DNA of 64,000 nt from contig NZ_CP090371.1 of assembly GCF_021431925.1 (NCBI RefSeq), positions 186,001 through 250,000 of the forward strand. The letters run 5' to 3'. The stretch's first letter is position 1, and each line of letters starts with the position of its first letter. The DNA is from Halobaculum sp. CBA1158 (GTDB lineage: Archaea > Halobacteriota > Halobacteria > Halobacteriales > Haloferacaceae). The position numbers and the translations under genes were made by a program. Shown here piece after piece: positions 29,733 through 37,696 of this stretch. The notes under the pieces were generated by a model. It made no database searches and was not told where the DNA came from. It saw nothing but the letters and a program-made list of their open reading frames with translations.

Positions 29733-29905
29733 TCGGCGACCACCTCGCCGATCTCGATCTGGCTGCGATTCAGGTTGTGCTCGGCTCCGAACTGCGAGAG
29801 GACGTGCTCGCGGGCGACGTTCTCGTTGACCGCGTCGATGCTGCGTGTGAACGTCTGCAGCCCGTCGCGCGCTTGGAACTCGCCGCTCACGGTGAACTGG
29901 CTCAT
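29729..29905 (-). CDS. rpl18a: 50S ribosomal protein L18Ae/LX
   Basis: A 58-residue archaeal large-subunit protein (LX, also named L18a or L20e). It begins MSQFTVSGEFQARDGLQTFT and includes ENVAREHVLSQFGAEHNLNR, both standard for the family. The small size is normal. It lies between eif6 and pfdA in the conserved archaeal cluster and overlaps pfdA by 4 nt. Confidence 0.93.
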   Translation of the reverse strand: MSQFTVSGEFQARDGLQTFTRSIDAVNENVAREHVLSQFGAEHNLNRSQIEIGEVVAE

Positions 29906-30167
29906 GTGCCTCAAAAACCGCTCGGGAGCGGGAAGTACCTTCCGACTCGGACCCCGTAGCCGGGTCGACGCCCGCGGCGACGGCGAACGTCGGATCGGCC
30001 GGTGGTCCGGGTCTCGCTTCTTCGATGGGCGGCGCGCCCGCAAGCGCGCCGCCACCTGTCTGTCGCCTCGCTCGCTACGCTCGCTCGGCGACGCGTCCTT
30101 CATGGGCGGCTCGGCACGATGACCTCGCCGCCGTTAGGCGAGCCGCTCGCTACGCTCGCGGCTCGCC
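29906..30167 (-). other. Non-coding gap between eif6 and LX with repeats
   Basis: In many archaea eif6 and LX are closely spaced, but here 262 bp separate them. The 15-mer GCTCGCTACGCTCGC occurs at 30070-30084 and 30145-30159. Open frames here are G+C shadows. The gap may hold a promoter for the LX-pfdA-ftsY half of the unit, although I see no clear TATA box. Confidence 0.6.
30137..30167 (-). other. Hairpin directly after the eif6 stop
   Basis: GGCGAGCCG (30137-30145) pairs with CGGCTCGCC (30159-30167), 9-10 bp with a 13-nt loop. It abuts the eif6 stop codon. It could stabilise the mRNA end, cause partial termination or be a processing point. No T-run follows. Confidence 0.6.
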
Positions 30168-30833
30168 CTACTCGATGAACCCGAGCGTGTCGTCGATCCG
30201 ACCCAGCTCCGGCCCGGTCGTGTCCTCGCCGACGGCGTACCCGTCGTCGTTGGCGAGCAGTCCCGAGCCGACCAGCGGCGCGCCGTAGTTGACCGTGCCC
30301 AGGTCGGCGTACACGTCGAGGTGCTCCTCCAGCGCCTCCAACTCCGGCTCCTCGCTTTGCGGGTGACAGAGGACGCCGGTGTTGGTGGCGACGGCGGCGG
30401 TGCCGACGGTGTTGACGCCGCCCAGCGAGCCGCGCTCGACGGGCACGTCGAGCGTCTCGGCGACGGTGTCGACGGCCTCGTCGGTCAGCTCCGGGTGGAC
30501 GTACGCGCCGTAGTCGTTGGCGAGCACGACGTTGCCCGCGGCGTTGAGCTTCCCCGGGAGTCGGGCGACGGGGTCGCCCGTCGCCTCCGCGAGGGCGTCG
30601 ACCTCGCGGTCGGTCGCCTGTCGGGAGACGAGCGTCCCGTGCTCGTTGCCCGCGACGAGCGACCCGACCGTCCCGGAACCGCCGACGGTCGTGGCGAGCA
30701 CGTCGACGCCGAACTCGTCGCCGAGTCGGTCGACCAGGTCGTCCTCGACGTCGGGGCGCACGATGAGGCAGTCGCTGGCGGCGTGCGCGTAGACGCCGAC
30801 GTACGACGACCCGGCGAACGAAACGCGAAGCAC
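30168..30833 (-). CDS. eif6: Translation initiation factor IF-6
   Basis: Ribosome anti-association factor that binds the 50S subunit near L14/L23. The 221-residue protein starts (GTG) [20 protein letters not shown] and shows the five-fold pentein repeats, with related segments such as [54 protein letters not shown] and [22 protein letters not shown] 30833 is 4 bp after the rpl31e stop. Confidence 0.95.
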   Translation of the reverse strand: MLRVSFAGSSYVGVYAHAASDCLIVRPDVEDDLVDRLGDEFGVDVLATTVGGSGTVGSLVAGNEHGTLVSRQATDREVDALAEATGDPVARLPGKLNAAGNVVLANDYGAYVHPELTDEAVDTVAETLDVPVERGSLGGVNTVGTAAVATNTGVLCHPQSEEPELEALEEHLDVYADLGTVNYGAPLVGSGLLANDDGYAVGEDTTGPELGRIDDTLGFIE

Positions 30834-30837
30834 GCCG

Positions 30838-31113
30838 TTAGGCGGGCTCCGCCTCGACGACGACCGAACCGTCCTCGTCGAAGCGGGCCGCGCGCAGGCG
30901 CACCTTGCTCGGCGGCTTCTTTCGACCGCGCTCCCAGACGGTCTCGTTGACCGCGGGGTCGAGGCGCACGTCGGACTCGTCGACCGAGAAGTGCTTCGCC
31001 AGGTGCTCGCGGATGAGCGACATCGCCTTGTCGCCGCGCTCCTGGGCGGGCGCACGCTTCGCTTCGCGCAGCGGGACCGTGACGACGCGCTCCTCGAAGT
31101 CGCTTGCGCTCAT
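30838..31113 (-). CDS. rpl31e: 50S ribosomal protein L31e
   Basis: A 91-residue archaeal/eukaryotic-type ribosomal protein near the peptide exit tunnel. [20 protein letters not shown] and [20 protein letters not shown] match the family, as do [20 protein letters not shown]. It follows rpl39e directly (adjacent stop and start) and precedes eif6. Tandem L39e-L31e is the normal archaeal order. Confidence 0.95.
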   Translation of the reverse strand: MSASDFEERVVTVPLREAKRAPAQERGDKAMSLIREHLAKHFSVDESDVRLDPAVNETVWERGRKKPPSKVRLRAARFDEDGSVVVEAEPA

Positions 31114-31266
31114 TTACTCGTCGGTGTCCGAGCGCCGCCAGTGGCGTCGCTTCGGGTTGCGGGTCACTTCCATGTCGGTCTTCATCATCACCCACGCCGG
31201 AACGCGGCTGTTCTGCCGCTCCAGCTTGGCCAGGCGCTTCTTCTTGGCCTTGGATTTCTTGGTCAT
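31114..31266 (-). CDS. rpl39e: 50S ribosomal protein L39e
   Basis: A 50-residue basic ribosomal protein lining the exit tunnel. [20 protein letters not shown] and [20 protein letters not shown] are near-invariant family sequence. First gene of the L39e-L31e-eif6 cluster. The stop codon TAA overlaps no gene; the next start is adjacent. Confidence 0.96.
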   Translation of the reverse strand: MTKKSKAKKKRLAKLERQNSRVPAWVMMKTDMEVTRNPKRRHWRRSDTDE

Positions 31267-31280
31267 GGTATCCGGCAGAT

Positions 31281-31514
31281 TCCACGCCGGAAGGGAAAAC
31301 CCTGTCCATCCGCGAGCGGACCCCGGTACGGCCGGCGAACTTTTATTCGATCGCCAACGCCCTCCACCGCACCGAGGGCTGGGACGAGTACCGCTTCAGT
31401 TGGCGACCGAGCGACCTCCCCGACGAGGTGTACCTCTCGCTCGGCGTCGCCGTCGTCTGGGAGGCCGATGCTACCCACTACCTCGATGACGTGCGCGTCG
31501 AGGCGATCCGGTAG
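31281..31514 (+). pseudogene. Gene remnant or short hypothetical frame without clear start
   Basis: The plus frame ending at 31514 reads like protein: [20 protein letters not shown], then WRPSDLPDEVYLSLGVAVVW and DATHYLDDVRVEAIR. It has no in-frame ATG near and the first part overlaps the rpl39e promoter. A short protein from GTG 31428 (VYLSLGVAVVWEADATHYLD) is possible but has no RBS that I can see. It is more likely the end of a decayed gene. Function unknown. Confidence 0.3.
31340..31349 (-). promoter_or_regulatory. Putative promoter of the rpl39e cluster
   Basis: GAATAAAAGT on the minus strand is TATA-like and lies 74 nt upstream of the rpl39e ATG, predicting a leader of about 45-50 nt. 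It overlaps the doubtful open frame at 31281-31514. Confidence 0.4.
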
Positions 31515-31530
31515 TTCCGCCGCCTCCTCG

Positions 31531-32019
31531 TCACAGCCCCGAGAGGGAGCCGAGTCCCGCGCCGACGGCGGCCGCGAGCGCGCCGCCGAGGACGACCCGG
31601 ACGGCCGCCTCCACCACGTCGCCGCCGACCAACTGCACGCGCAGGCCGGCGACGACTCCCAGTTCGACCGCGACGACGGCGACGCCCGGGAGGAATCCAC
31701 CGGCCAGTCCCGACGACACCACGAGCGAGGGGAGCGCGCCGGCGAGGAACCCCCCGCCGGCGGCGATCCCCGCCCGTCGGATCGGCTCGTCGGCCGCCGA
31801 GAGCGCGCCGTCGTCGTCGCGGGCGGCCGCCAGTCCCGCGTGCAGCGCGACCCCGACGGTCGCCGCGAGGCCGACGAGTCCGCCGGTCCACGGCCCGAGT
31901 GCCACGGTGGCGGCGAACAGCGGAGCCGGAACGACGACCGCGCCGGCGGTGAGGTCCGACACAGCGGGCTCGCTCACCCGGTGGCGCACGGTCGTCCGCG
32001 TCCGGCCGCGTCGGCGCAT
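31531..32019 (-). CDS. Multi-pass membrane protein, hypothetical
   Basis: A 162-residue hydrophobic protein with about four helices: AGAVVVPAPLFAATVALGPW, GLVGLAATVGVALHAGLAAA, LAGGFLPGVAVVAVELGVVA and VVLGGALAAAVGAGLGSLSG. The N-terminus is basic (MRRRGRTRTTVRHR). No family motif recognised. It is divergent from the nucleoside-recognition gene, with 109 bp between starts. Confidence 0.7.
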   Translation of the reverse strand: MRRRGRTRTTVRHRVSEPAVSDLTAGAVVVPAPLFAATVALGPWTGGLVGLAATVGVALHAGLAAARDDDGALSAADEPIRRAGIAAGGGFLAGALPSLVVSSGLAGGFLPGVAVVAVELGVVAGLRVQLVGGDVVEAAVRVVLGGALAAAVGAGLGSLSGL

Positions 32020-32128
32020 TCGCTCGGTGTTTTCAGGGTGACATCATAAACCCCCCGTCGGGGACGCGGTCGGCGAGGGAGGCAGTCGTGCGAAACCGGC
32101 TTGTGGACGCGACCCCGTCCCATCGGTA

Positions 32129-33214
32129 ATGGCGACCCCCGGCGTCGACGCGCTCGCCCTCGCGATCGCGGACCTGCTCCCGCTGGTCGCGGACGCGCTC
32201 GTCCGGGTGGCCCGGATCGCCGTGCTCGTCGCCGTCGGCGTCCTGCTGGCGAACGTCGCCGTCGAGTTCGGCCTCGTCGAGCGGATCGCGGGGTTCTCGC
32301 GGTACCTCACCGGTCCGGCGAACCTCCCGGACGAGGCGGGCACGGCCATCGTCACGACCGCGGCGTCGACGACGGCGGGGTACGGGATGCTCGCGGACTT
32401 CCGCGAGTCGGGCCGCCTCTCGGACCGCGCGACGCTGGTCGCCGTGACGATAAACACGTTCTTCGGGTTCGTCCAGCACCTGTTCACGTTCTACGTCCCC
32501 GTAGTGATCCCGATCCTGGGCCGCGAGACGGGCGTGCTGTACGTCGCAACGAGGGGGGCCATCGCGCTGGGGATCACCCTGACCGGCGTGCTCGGGGGCG
32601 CGCTCCTGCTCCGGGGCGAGGCGGCCGACCGCGCGGACTCCGATCCGGACTCGCTCCGGGAGGCGACCGACGGCGGCACGGCGGACGATACGGACGCCGA
32701 CGGCGACCGCGCGAGCGACTCCCCCGCCGACGGCGGCACGGCGGGCGACGCGGACGCCGACGCGACGGCTCGCGAGCGCGTCGCGGCCGCGGCGCGGTCG
32801 ACGTGGTCGACGCTCCGGCGGATCCTCCCCCGCCTCGCGGTCGTGTACGTGTTCGTCACCGTGCTGGTCGCTCGGGTCGACCTCCGGGCGCTGTCCGGTG
32901 ACGTGGCCGGCCCGTTCGCGGAGGTGTTCGGGCTGCCGGCGGCGACGATCCCCGCGATCGCGGTGTTCGTGTTCGATACGACCGCGGGGGCGGCGGCGTT
33001 CGCGCCGCTCGTCGGGACGACGCTGACGCCCGAGCAGGCCGTCGCGGGGATGTTGATCGGGGGGATCGTCTCGTTCGCGTTCTCCACGTTCAAGCGGTCG
33101 ATCCCGTTCCAGTACGGCGTCTGGGGTCCGGCGTTCGGCTCGAAGGTCGTGCTGTTGAACACGACGCTGAAGGTCGCGTTCATCGGCGCGGCGCTGGTCG
33201 CGTTCCTGGCGTGA
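32129..33214 (+). CDS. Nucleoside-recognition (Gate) domain membrane protein
   Basis: A 361-residue integral membrane protein with two halves of the nucleoside-recognition/Gate domain. The first half contains AGFSRYLTGPANLPDEAGTA and TINTFFGFVQHLFTFYVPVV. The second half has ATIPAIAVFVFDTTAGAAAF and a final gate-like AFSTFKRSIPFQYGVWGPAF. A charged loop (DGDRASDSPADGGTAGDADA) of about 60 residues separates them. Such proteins may transport nucleosides or related compounds. It precedes an amidohydrolase that acts on adenosine-type compounds, so the pair may salvage nucleosides. Confidence 0.82.
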   Translation: MATPGVDALALAIADLLPLVADALVRVARIAVLVAVGVLLANVAVEFGLVERIAGFSRYLTGPANLPDEAGTAIVTTAASTTAGYGMLADFRESGRLSDRATLVAVTINTFFGFVQHLFTFYVPVVIPILGRETGVLYVATRGAIALGITLTGVLGGALLLRGEAADRADSDPDSLREATDGGTADDTDADGDRASDSPADGGTAGDADADATARERVAAAARSTWSTLRRILPRLAVVYVFVTVLVARVDLRALSGDVAGPFAEVFGLPAATIPAIAVFVFDTTAGAAAFAPLVGTTLTPEQAVAGMLIGGIVSFAFSTFKRSIPFQYGVWGPAFGSKVVLLNTTLKVAFIGAALVAFLA

Positions 33215-33292
33215 GCGGTCGCCGGCGCGGTCGCCGTGCGGGGCAAATCCGATCCCGACGGATTCACGCCCCCGCCGCCGCCACCCACCAAC

Positions 33293-34594
33293 ATGACCGA
33301 CACACTCGCCGTCGCGGGCGGCCGCGTGCTCACACCCGAACTCGCCGTCGTCGAGGCGGACGTCCTCGTCGACGCGGACGCCGGCGATATCCTGGAGGTC
33401 GCCCCGGACCTCGCGGGCGACGCCGACGGCGTGCTCGACGCCGCCGACGGCCTCGTGATCCCCGGACTCGTCAACGCCCACTGTCACGCCGCGATGACGC
33501 TGCTGCGCGGCTACGCCGACGACGAACCGCTCGAGACGTGGCTGCGCGATCACGTCTGGCCGGTCGAGGCGGAACTCGGCCCTGACGACGTGCGCGTCGG
33601 CACCGAGTTGGGGCTCGTGGAGATGGTCCGCTCGGGCGTCACCGCGTTCGCGGACATGTACTTCCACGTCGACGAGGTCGCCGACGCGGTCGAGCGCGCC
33701 GGCGTGCGCGCCCGCCTTGGCCACGGCGTCGTCACGGTGGGCAAGGACGACGAGGCCGCCCGCGAGGACCTCGACGAGTCAGTCGCGGTCGCCGAGCGCC
33801 TCGACGGCGCGGCCGAGGGACGGATCCGAACCGCTGTGATGCCGCACTCGCTGACGACCGTCTCGGACGACCTGCTCGCCCAGGCCGCCGACCGCGCCCG
33901 CGACGCGGCCGTCCCGATCCACTTCCACCTCAACGAGACCGAAGCGGAGGTGGAGCCGATCGTGGACGAACACGGCGTCCGTCCCAGCGAGCACGCCGAC
34001 GACCTCGGTCTGCTCCGCGAGGACACCTTCGTCGCCCACGGCGTCCACACGGACGCCGCGGAGATCGAGACGCTGGCCGAGCGCGGCACAGCCGTCGTTC
34101 ACTGCCCGGCCTCGAACATGAAGCTCGCGTCCGGGATGGCACCCGTGCAGGAGCTGCTCGACGCGGGCGTTCCAGTCGCGCTCGGCACCGACGGGGCGGC
34201 CTCGAACAACGACCTCGACGTGTTCGACGAGATGCGCGACGCCGCGATGCTCGGCAAGCTCGCCGCCGACGACGCCGCGGCCGTCGACGCCGAGTCCGCG
34301 GTCCGGATGGCGACGACGGGCGGCGCTGCCGCCCTCGGCTTCGACTCCGGCCGGATCGAGGCGGGCGCGAACGCCGACCTCGCCGTGCTCGACCTCGACG
34401 CCGCCCACCTGACGCCCGAACACGACCTCGTCTCCCACCTGGTGTACGCCGCCCGCGGCGGCGACGTGCGCCACACGGTCTGCGACGGCGAGGTGCTCAT
34501 GCGCGACCGGGACGTGCTCGCGTTCGACGATGCGGCCGTCCGCGAGCGGGCCCAGCAACACGCGGAGGCGGTGGTGTCCCGGGCCGAGGAGTAG
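33293..34594 (+). CDS. Amidohydrolase, SAH/methylthioadenosine/5'-deoxyadenosine deaminase type
   Basis: A 433-residue metal-dependent deaminase of the MtaD/DadD group, which converts adenosine derivatives such as S-adenosylhomocysteine or 5'-deoxyadenosine to inosine forms. Metal ligands are visible: GLVNAHCHAAMTLLRGYADD (HxH), HFHLNETEAEVEP, FVAHGVHTD and ALGTDGAASNNDLD (conserved Asp). The SAH-type deaminases have exactly this set. The transporter-like gene upstream and ahcY downstream point to SAM by-product recycling. ATG 33293 chosen (MTDTLAVAGGRVLTPE). Confidence 0.9.
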   Translation: MTDTLAVAGGRVLTPELAVVEADVLVDADAGDILEVAPDLAGDADGVLDAADGLVIPGLVNAHCHAAMTLLRGYADDEPLETWLRDHVWPVEAELGPDDVRVGTELGLVEMVRSGVTAFADMYFHVDEVADAVERAGVRARLGHGVVTVGKDDEAAREDLDESVAVAERLDGAAEGRIRTAVMPHSLTTVSDDLLAQAADRARDAAVPIHFHLNETEAEVEPIVDEHGVRPSEHADDLGLLREDTFVAHGVHTDAAEIETLAERGTAVVHCPASNMKLASGMAPVQELLDAGVPVALGTDGAASNNDLDVFDEMRDAAMLGKLAADDAAAVDAESAVRMATTGGAAALGFDSGRIEAGANADLAVLDLDAAHLTPEHDLVSHLVYAARGGDVRHTVCDGEVLMRDRDVLAFDDAAVRERAQQHAEAVVSRAEE

Positions 34595-34686
34595 CGAGGA
34601 GAGGGAACGGAAGGAACCGCGACCGGACGCCGCGACGGATCCCGCGTCCGCGACACGGACCACGAGGAATCCCAGCCGAACCGGCT

Positions 34687-34703
34687 GTGCGAAATTATCG
34701 CAC
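34687..34703. promoter_or_regulatory. Palindromic operator-like site upstream of the kinase gene
   Basis: GTGCGAAATTATCGCAC has perfect 6-bp arms around AATTA, 42 nt before the GTG start of the histidine-kinase-like gene. The centre is AT-rich in a G+C-rich region. It could bind a dimeric regulator or be part of the promoter. Confidence 0.5.
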
Positions 34704-34744
34704 GACCGAGGGGCGTTTACGGGACTGTTCGGCGAGGTGTCGCC

Positions 34745-36262
34745 GTGGCGCTTCCCTCCGCAGGAGACGAGCGCGTCCTCAAACCGAGCGGTCTCCTCAT
34801 CGCCGTCGTCGCCTTCCTCCTGACCCGGTTCCTCGTGGCGGACCTGATCTACACGACCGCGGCCCCCACGCCGCGGATGACGGTCCTGCGAACCGTCCCG
34901 TTGGTGTTCGGCTTCGCGGTGGTGTTGTACGGATTCAACCTCGGGATATCGACGTACGGCAGGCGGTACGTTCGCACCGTCGCCGGCTGGTTCGCCGTCG
35001 GCTGCGTCTTCTTCGCGGTGACCTCCCTCGTCGCCGTGACGGGGGCGATGGGGGGTCCGATGGGGTCGCGCCTCGGCGGGGTCGTCGCGACGATGGTGCT
35101 CACCGGCGGGGCGGCCGGCGCTGTGATCGGGACGCGTTCGGCGACCGCCGACCGATACCGGAACCGACTCGAACGGCAGGCGGACCAGGTGATCCTGCTC
35201 GACCGGAAGCTCCGCCACGAGGTCCGCAACTCGATCACCGCCATCCGAGGGCACGCCGACCTGCTCGCCGACGGCGACGCCCCGGACGCCGACCGCAGCC
35301 ACGCCGCGATCCGGTCGGGGATCGACCGCATCGAGCGGACGATCGAGGGGCTCGAGTTCCTGACCCGGTCCTCCAGCGAGACGAACGCGTCGCTCGCGCC
35401 GGTTCCGCTCGGCGAGGCGCTCGCGTCCGCGCGCGAGGCGGTCGACGGCTACGTCACGGTTCGGGGCGACGACGTCGGGTCGGTCTCGGTGCGCGCGGAC
35501 TCGGACCTCGCGACGCTGCTGGTGGAACTGTTCTCGCTGCCGCCGGCATCGACCGACGACTCGACGACCGTCGACGTCGCGATCGACGCGACGACGGTCA
35601 CGGTCGCCGTCGAGGCCCCCGGCTCGTGGCTCTCCGACCGCGAGACGGACGTGCTGGTCGACGGCGTCCCCGAGTACGAGCGCAACGACGTCGACTACGG
35701 GGCACCGATCCTCCACCTCCTCGCCGCGCAGTACGGCGGCGGGGTGGAGGTCGTCCGCGACGCCGGCCGGACCCGGGTGGCGGTCCGCCTGCTCCGGACC
35801 GGTGAACACGCCCCTCCCGGGAACGACCCGGGCGTGAAGCCGGAGACGCTGCGACGGTCGCTGGTCGCCGGACTCGTCGCCGGAGTCGCGATGGGGGCGA
35901 TCCTGGAGGCGACGACCGGGTCGCTCGCCGTCATCGGCGCGCTGTACGGCACCAGCGCCTCGCTCAGCGGGTGGGTCGCACACCTGTTCCACAGCGCGGT
36001 CTTCGCGACGGTCTTCGTCGCCGGGCTCTCGGCGTCGCCCGCGTCGGCGGCCCTCGGCTCCCCACGCCGATCGATTCCCCTCGGGATCGCGTACGGCGTC
36101 GCCCTCTGGCTCGTCGCCGCGGGCGTCGTCATGGGGCTGTGGCTGAACAGCGTCGGGATCCCGACGGAGCTTCCGAACCTCACGCTGCCGTCGCTGCTCG
36201 GTCACGTCGTCTGGGGCAGTCTCGTCGGGGCGTTCGCCCCGCTCGTGGCCCGGAACGGCTGA
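34745..36262 (+). CDS. Membrane histidine-kinase-like protein fused to C-terminal membrane domain
   Basis: A 505-residue protein with GTG start. Four helices (residues about 16-36, 50-66, 80-100, 112-130) precede a dimerisation helix with LRHEVRNSITAIRGHADLLA (phospho-His about 158). The ATPase-like region (235-345) lacks the N-box Asn: the expected NA is LP in LLVELFSLPPAS. Its G-box is weak (DYGAPILHLLAAQYGGGVEV). A second membrane region of four helices follows (about 370-505, e.g. GLVAGVAMGAILEA). It is thus a probable kinase relic fused to a membrane domain. No response regulator is adjacent. Confidence 0.75.
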   Translation: MALPSAGDERVLKPSGLLIAVVAFLLTRFLVADLIYTTAAPTPRMTVLRTVPLVFGFAVVLYGFNLGISTYGRRYVRTVAGWFAVGCVFFAVTSLVAVTGAMGGPMGSRLGGVVATMVLTGGAAGAVIGTRSATADRYRNRLERQADQVILLDRKLRHEVRNSITAIRGHADLLADGDAPDADRSHAAIRSGIDRIERTIEGLEFLTRSSSETNASLAPVPLGEALASAREAVDGYVTVRGDDVGSVSVRADSDLATLLVELFSLPPASTDDSTTVDVAIDATTVTVAVEAPGSWLSDRETDVLVDGVPEYERNDVDYGAPILHLLAAQYGGGVEVVRDAGRTRVAVRLLRTGEHAPPGNDPGVKPETLRRSLVAGLVAGVAMGAILEATTGSLAVIGALYGTSASLSGWVAHLFHSAVFATVFVAGLSASPASAALGSPRRSIPLGIAYGVALWLVAAGVVMGLWLNSVGIPTELPNLTLPSLLGHVVWGSLVGAFAPLVARNG

Positions 36263-36317
36263 GGCGGCGTGATCGGAGTTCGGCGGGATTATACCGCCCC
36301 CGACCCACCTCCTTCAC

Positions 36318-37607
36318 ATGAGTACGCAGTCGTATCCGCCCGTCACCGACCACCTCGACGACCCCGAGTCGGCCCGCGAAGAGGGCCGTCGCAAGATGGA
36401 CTGGGCGCTCCAGCACATGCCCATCCTGAACCACCTCCGGGAGTCGTTCGAGGCCGACCAGCCGTTCGCCGGCCAGACGATCGGCATGGCGATGCACGTC
36501 GAGGCGAAGACCGCCAATCTCGTCGAACTGCTCGCCGAGGGCGGCGCGGAGGTCGCCATCACCGGCTGCAATCCCCTCTCGACGCACGACGACGTGAGCG
36601 CGGCGCTGGACGCCCACGAGAACATCACCTCCTACGCCGTGCGCGAGGTCGGCGACGAGGACTACTACGCCGCCATCGAGTCGGTCATCGCCCACGAGCC
36701 GACGATCACGGTGGACGACGGAATGGACATGGTCGCGGCCATCCACGAGGACTACCCCGAACTCATCGACTCCATCGTCGGCGGTGCCGAGGAGACGACC
36801 ACCGGCGTCCACCGCCTGCGCGCGATGGACGCCGACGGCGAGCTCCACTACCCCGTCTTCGCCGTGAACGACACGCCGATGAAGCGGCTGTTCGACAACG
36901 TCCACGGCACCGGCGAGTCCTCCCTCGCCACCATCGCCATGACGACGAACCTCTCCTTTGCCGGCAAGGACGTCGTCGTCGGCGGCTTCGGCTACTGCGG
37001 CAAGGGCGTCGCCAAGAAGGCGGCCGGCCAGAACGCGAACGTCATCGTCTGCGAGGTCGACTCCCGCAAGGCGCTCGAGGCCCACATGGAGGGGTACGAC
37101 GTGATGCCGATGGCGGAGGCCGCAAAGGAGGGCGACGTGTTCATCACCACCACCGGCAACCGCGACGTGATCACCCGCGACCACTTCGAGGAGATGCAAG
37201 ACGGCGTGCTGCTCGCCAACGCCGGTCACTTCGACGTGGAGATCAACCTCGACCAACTCGACGACCTCGCGGTCGACCGCTACGAGGCCCGCGACGGCGT
37301 CGAGGCGTACGAGCTGGCCGACGGCCGGCGGCTGAACGTCCTCGCGGAGGGGAGGTTGGTGAACCTCGCCGCGCCCATCGCGCTGGGCCACCCGGTCGAG
37401 GTCATGGACCAGAGCTTCGGCGTGCAGGCCGTCTGCGTGCGCGAACTCGTCGAGAACGGCGACGCGTACGACGCGGGCGTCCACGAGGTCCCCGACGAAC
37501 TCGACCGCGAGGTCGCCGAGGTGAAGCTCGCCGCCGAGGGCGTCGAGTTCGACGACCTCTCCGACGAGCAGCGCGAGTACATGGGCTCCTGGCAGCACGG
37601 GACCTGA
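36318..37607 (+). CDS. ahcY: Adenosylhomocysteinase
   Basis: Hydrolyses S-adenosylhomocysteine to adenosine and homocysteine, removing the product inhibitor of SAM methylation. The 429-residue enzyme shows MAMHVEAKTANLVELLAEGG, the NAD-binding GGFGYCGKGVAKKAAG, the VGGAEETTTGVHRL region and VNLAAPIALGHPVEVMDQSF, all family motifs. NAD-binding Asn/Asp and catalytic Lys/Asp regions are present. It is the archaeal size (shorter than eukaryotic). It lies 56 bp downstream of the kinase-like gene. Confidence 0.95.
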   Translation: MSTQSYPPVTDHLDDPESAREEGRRKMDWALQHMPILNHLRESFEADQPFAGQTIGMAMHVEAKTANLVELLAEGGAEVAITGCNPLSTHDDVSAALDAHENITSYAVREVGDEDYYAAIESVIAHEPTITVDDGMDMVAAIHEDYPELIDSIVGGAEETTTGVHRLRAMDADGELHYPVFAVNDTPMKRLFDNVHGTGESSLATIAMTTNLSFAGKDVVVGGFGYCGKGVAKKAAGQNANVIVCEVDSRKALEAHMEGYDVMPMAEAAKEGDVFITTTGNRDVITRDHFEEMQDGVLLANAGHFDVEINLDQLDDLAVDRYEARDGVEAYELADGRRLNVLAEGRLVNLAAPIALGHPVEVMDQSFGVQAVCVRELVENGDAYDAGVHEVPDELDREVAEVKLAAEGVEFDDLSDEQREYMGSWQHGT

Positions 37608-37645
37608 CGCGAGCCGCTCCTCCTCTCCTCTCCTCTCCTCACCGC
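37608..37645 (+). terminator. Pyrimidine-rich tract after ahcY
   Basis: CTCCTCCTCTCCTCTCCTCTCCTC is a TCCTC/CTCCT tandem tract directly after the ahcY stop. Pyrimidine-rich tracts can end archaeal transcripts. The call is tentative. Confidence 0.35.
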
Positions 37646-37696
37646 CGATCGCTCGGCTCGGTATCCCCCTCGCGAGCGGCTGGGTCGCCCGGCGCG

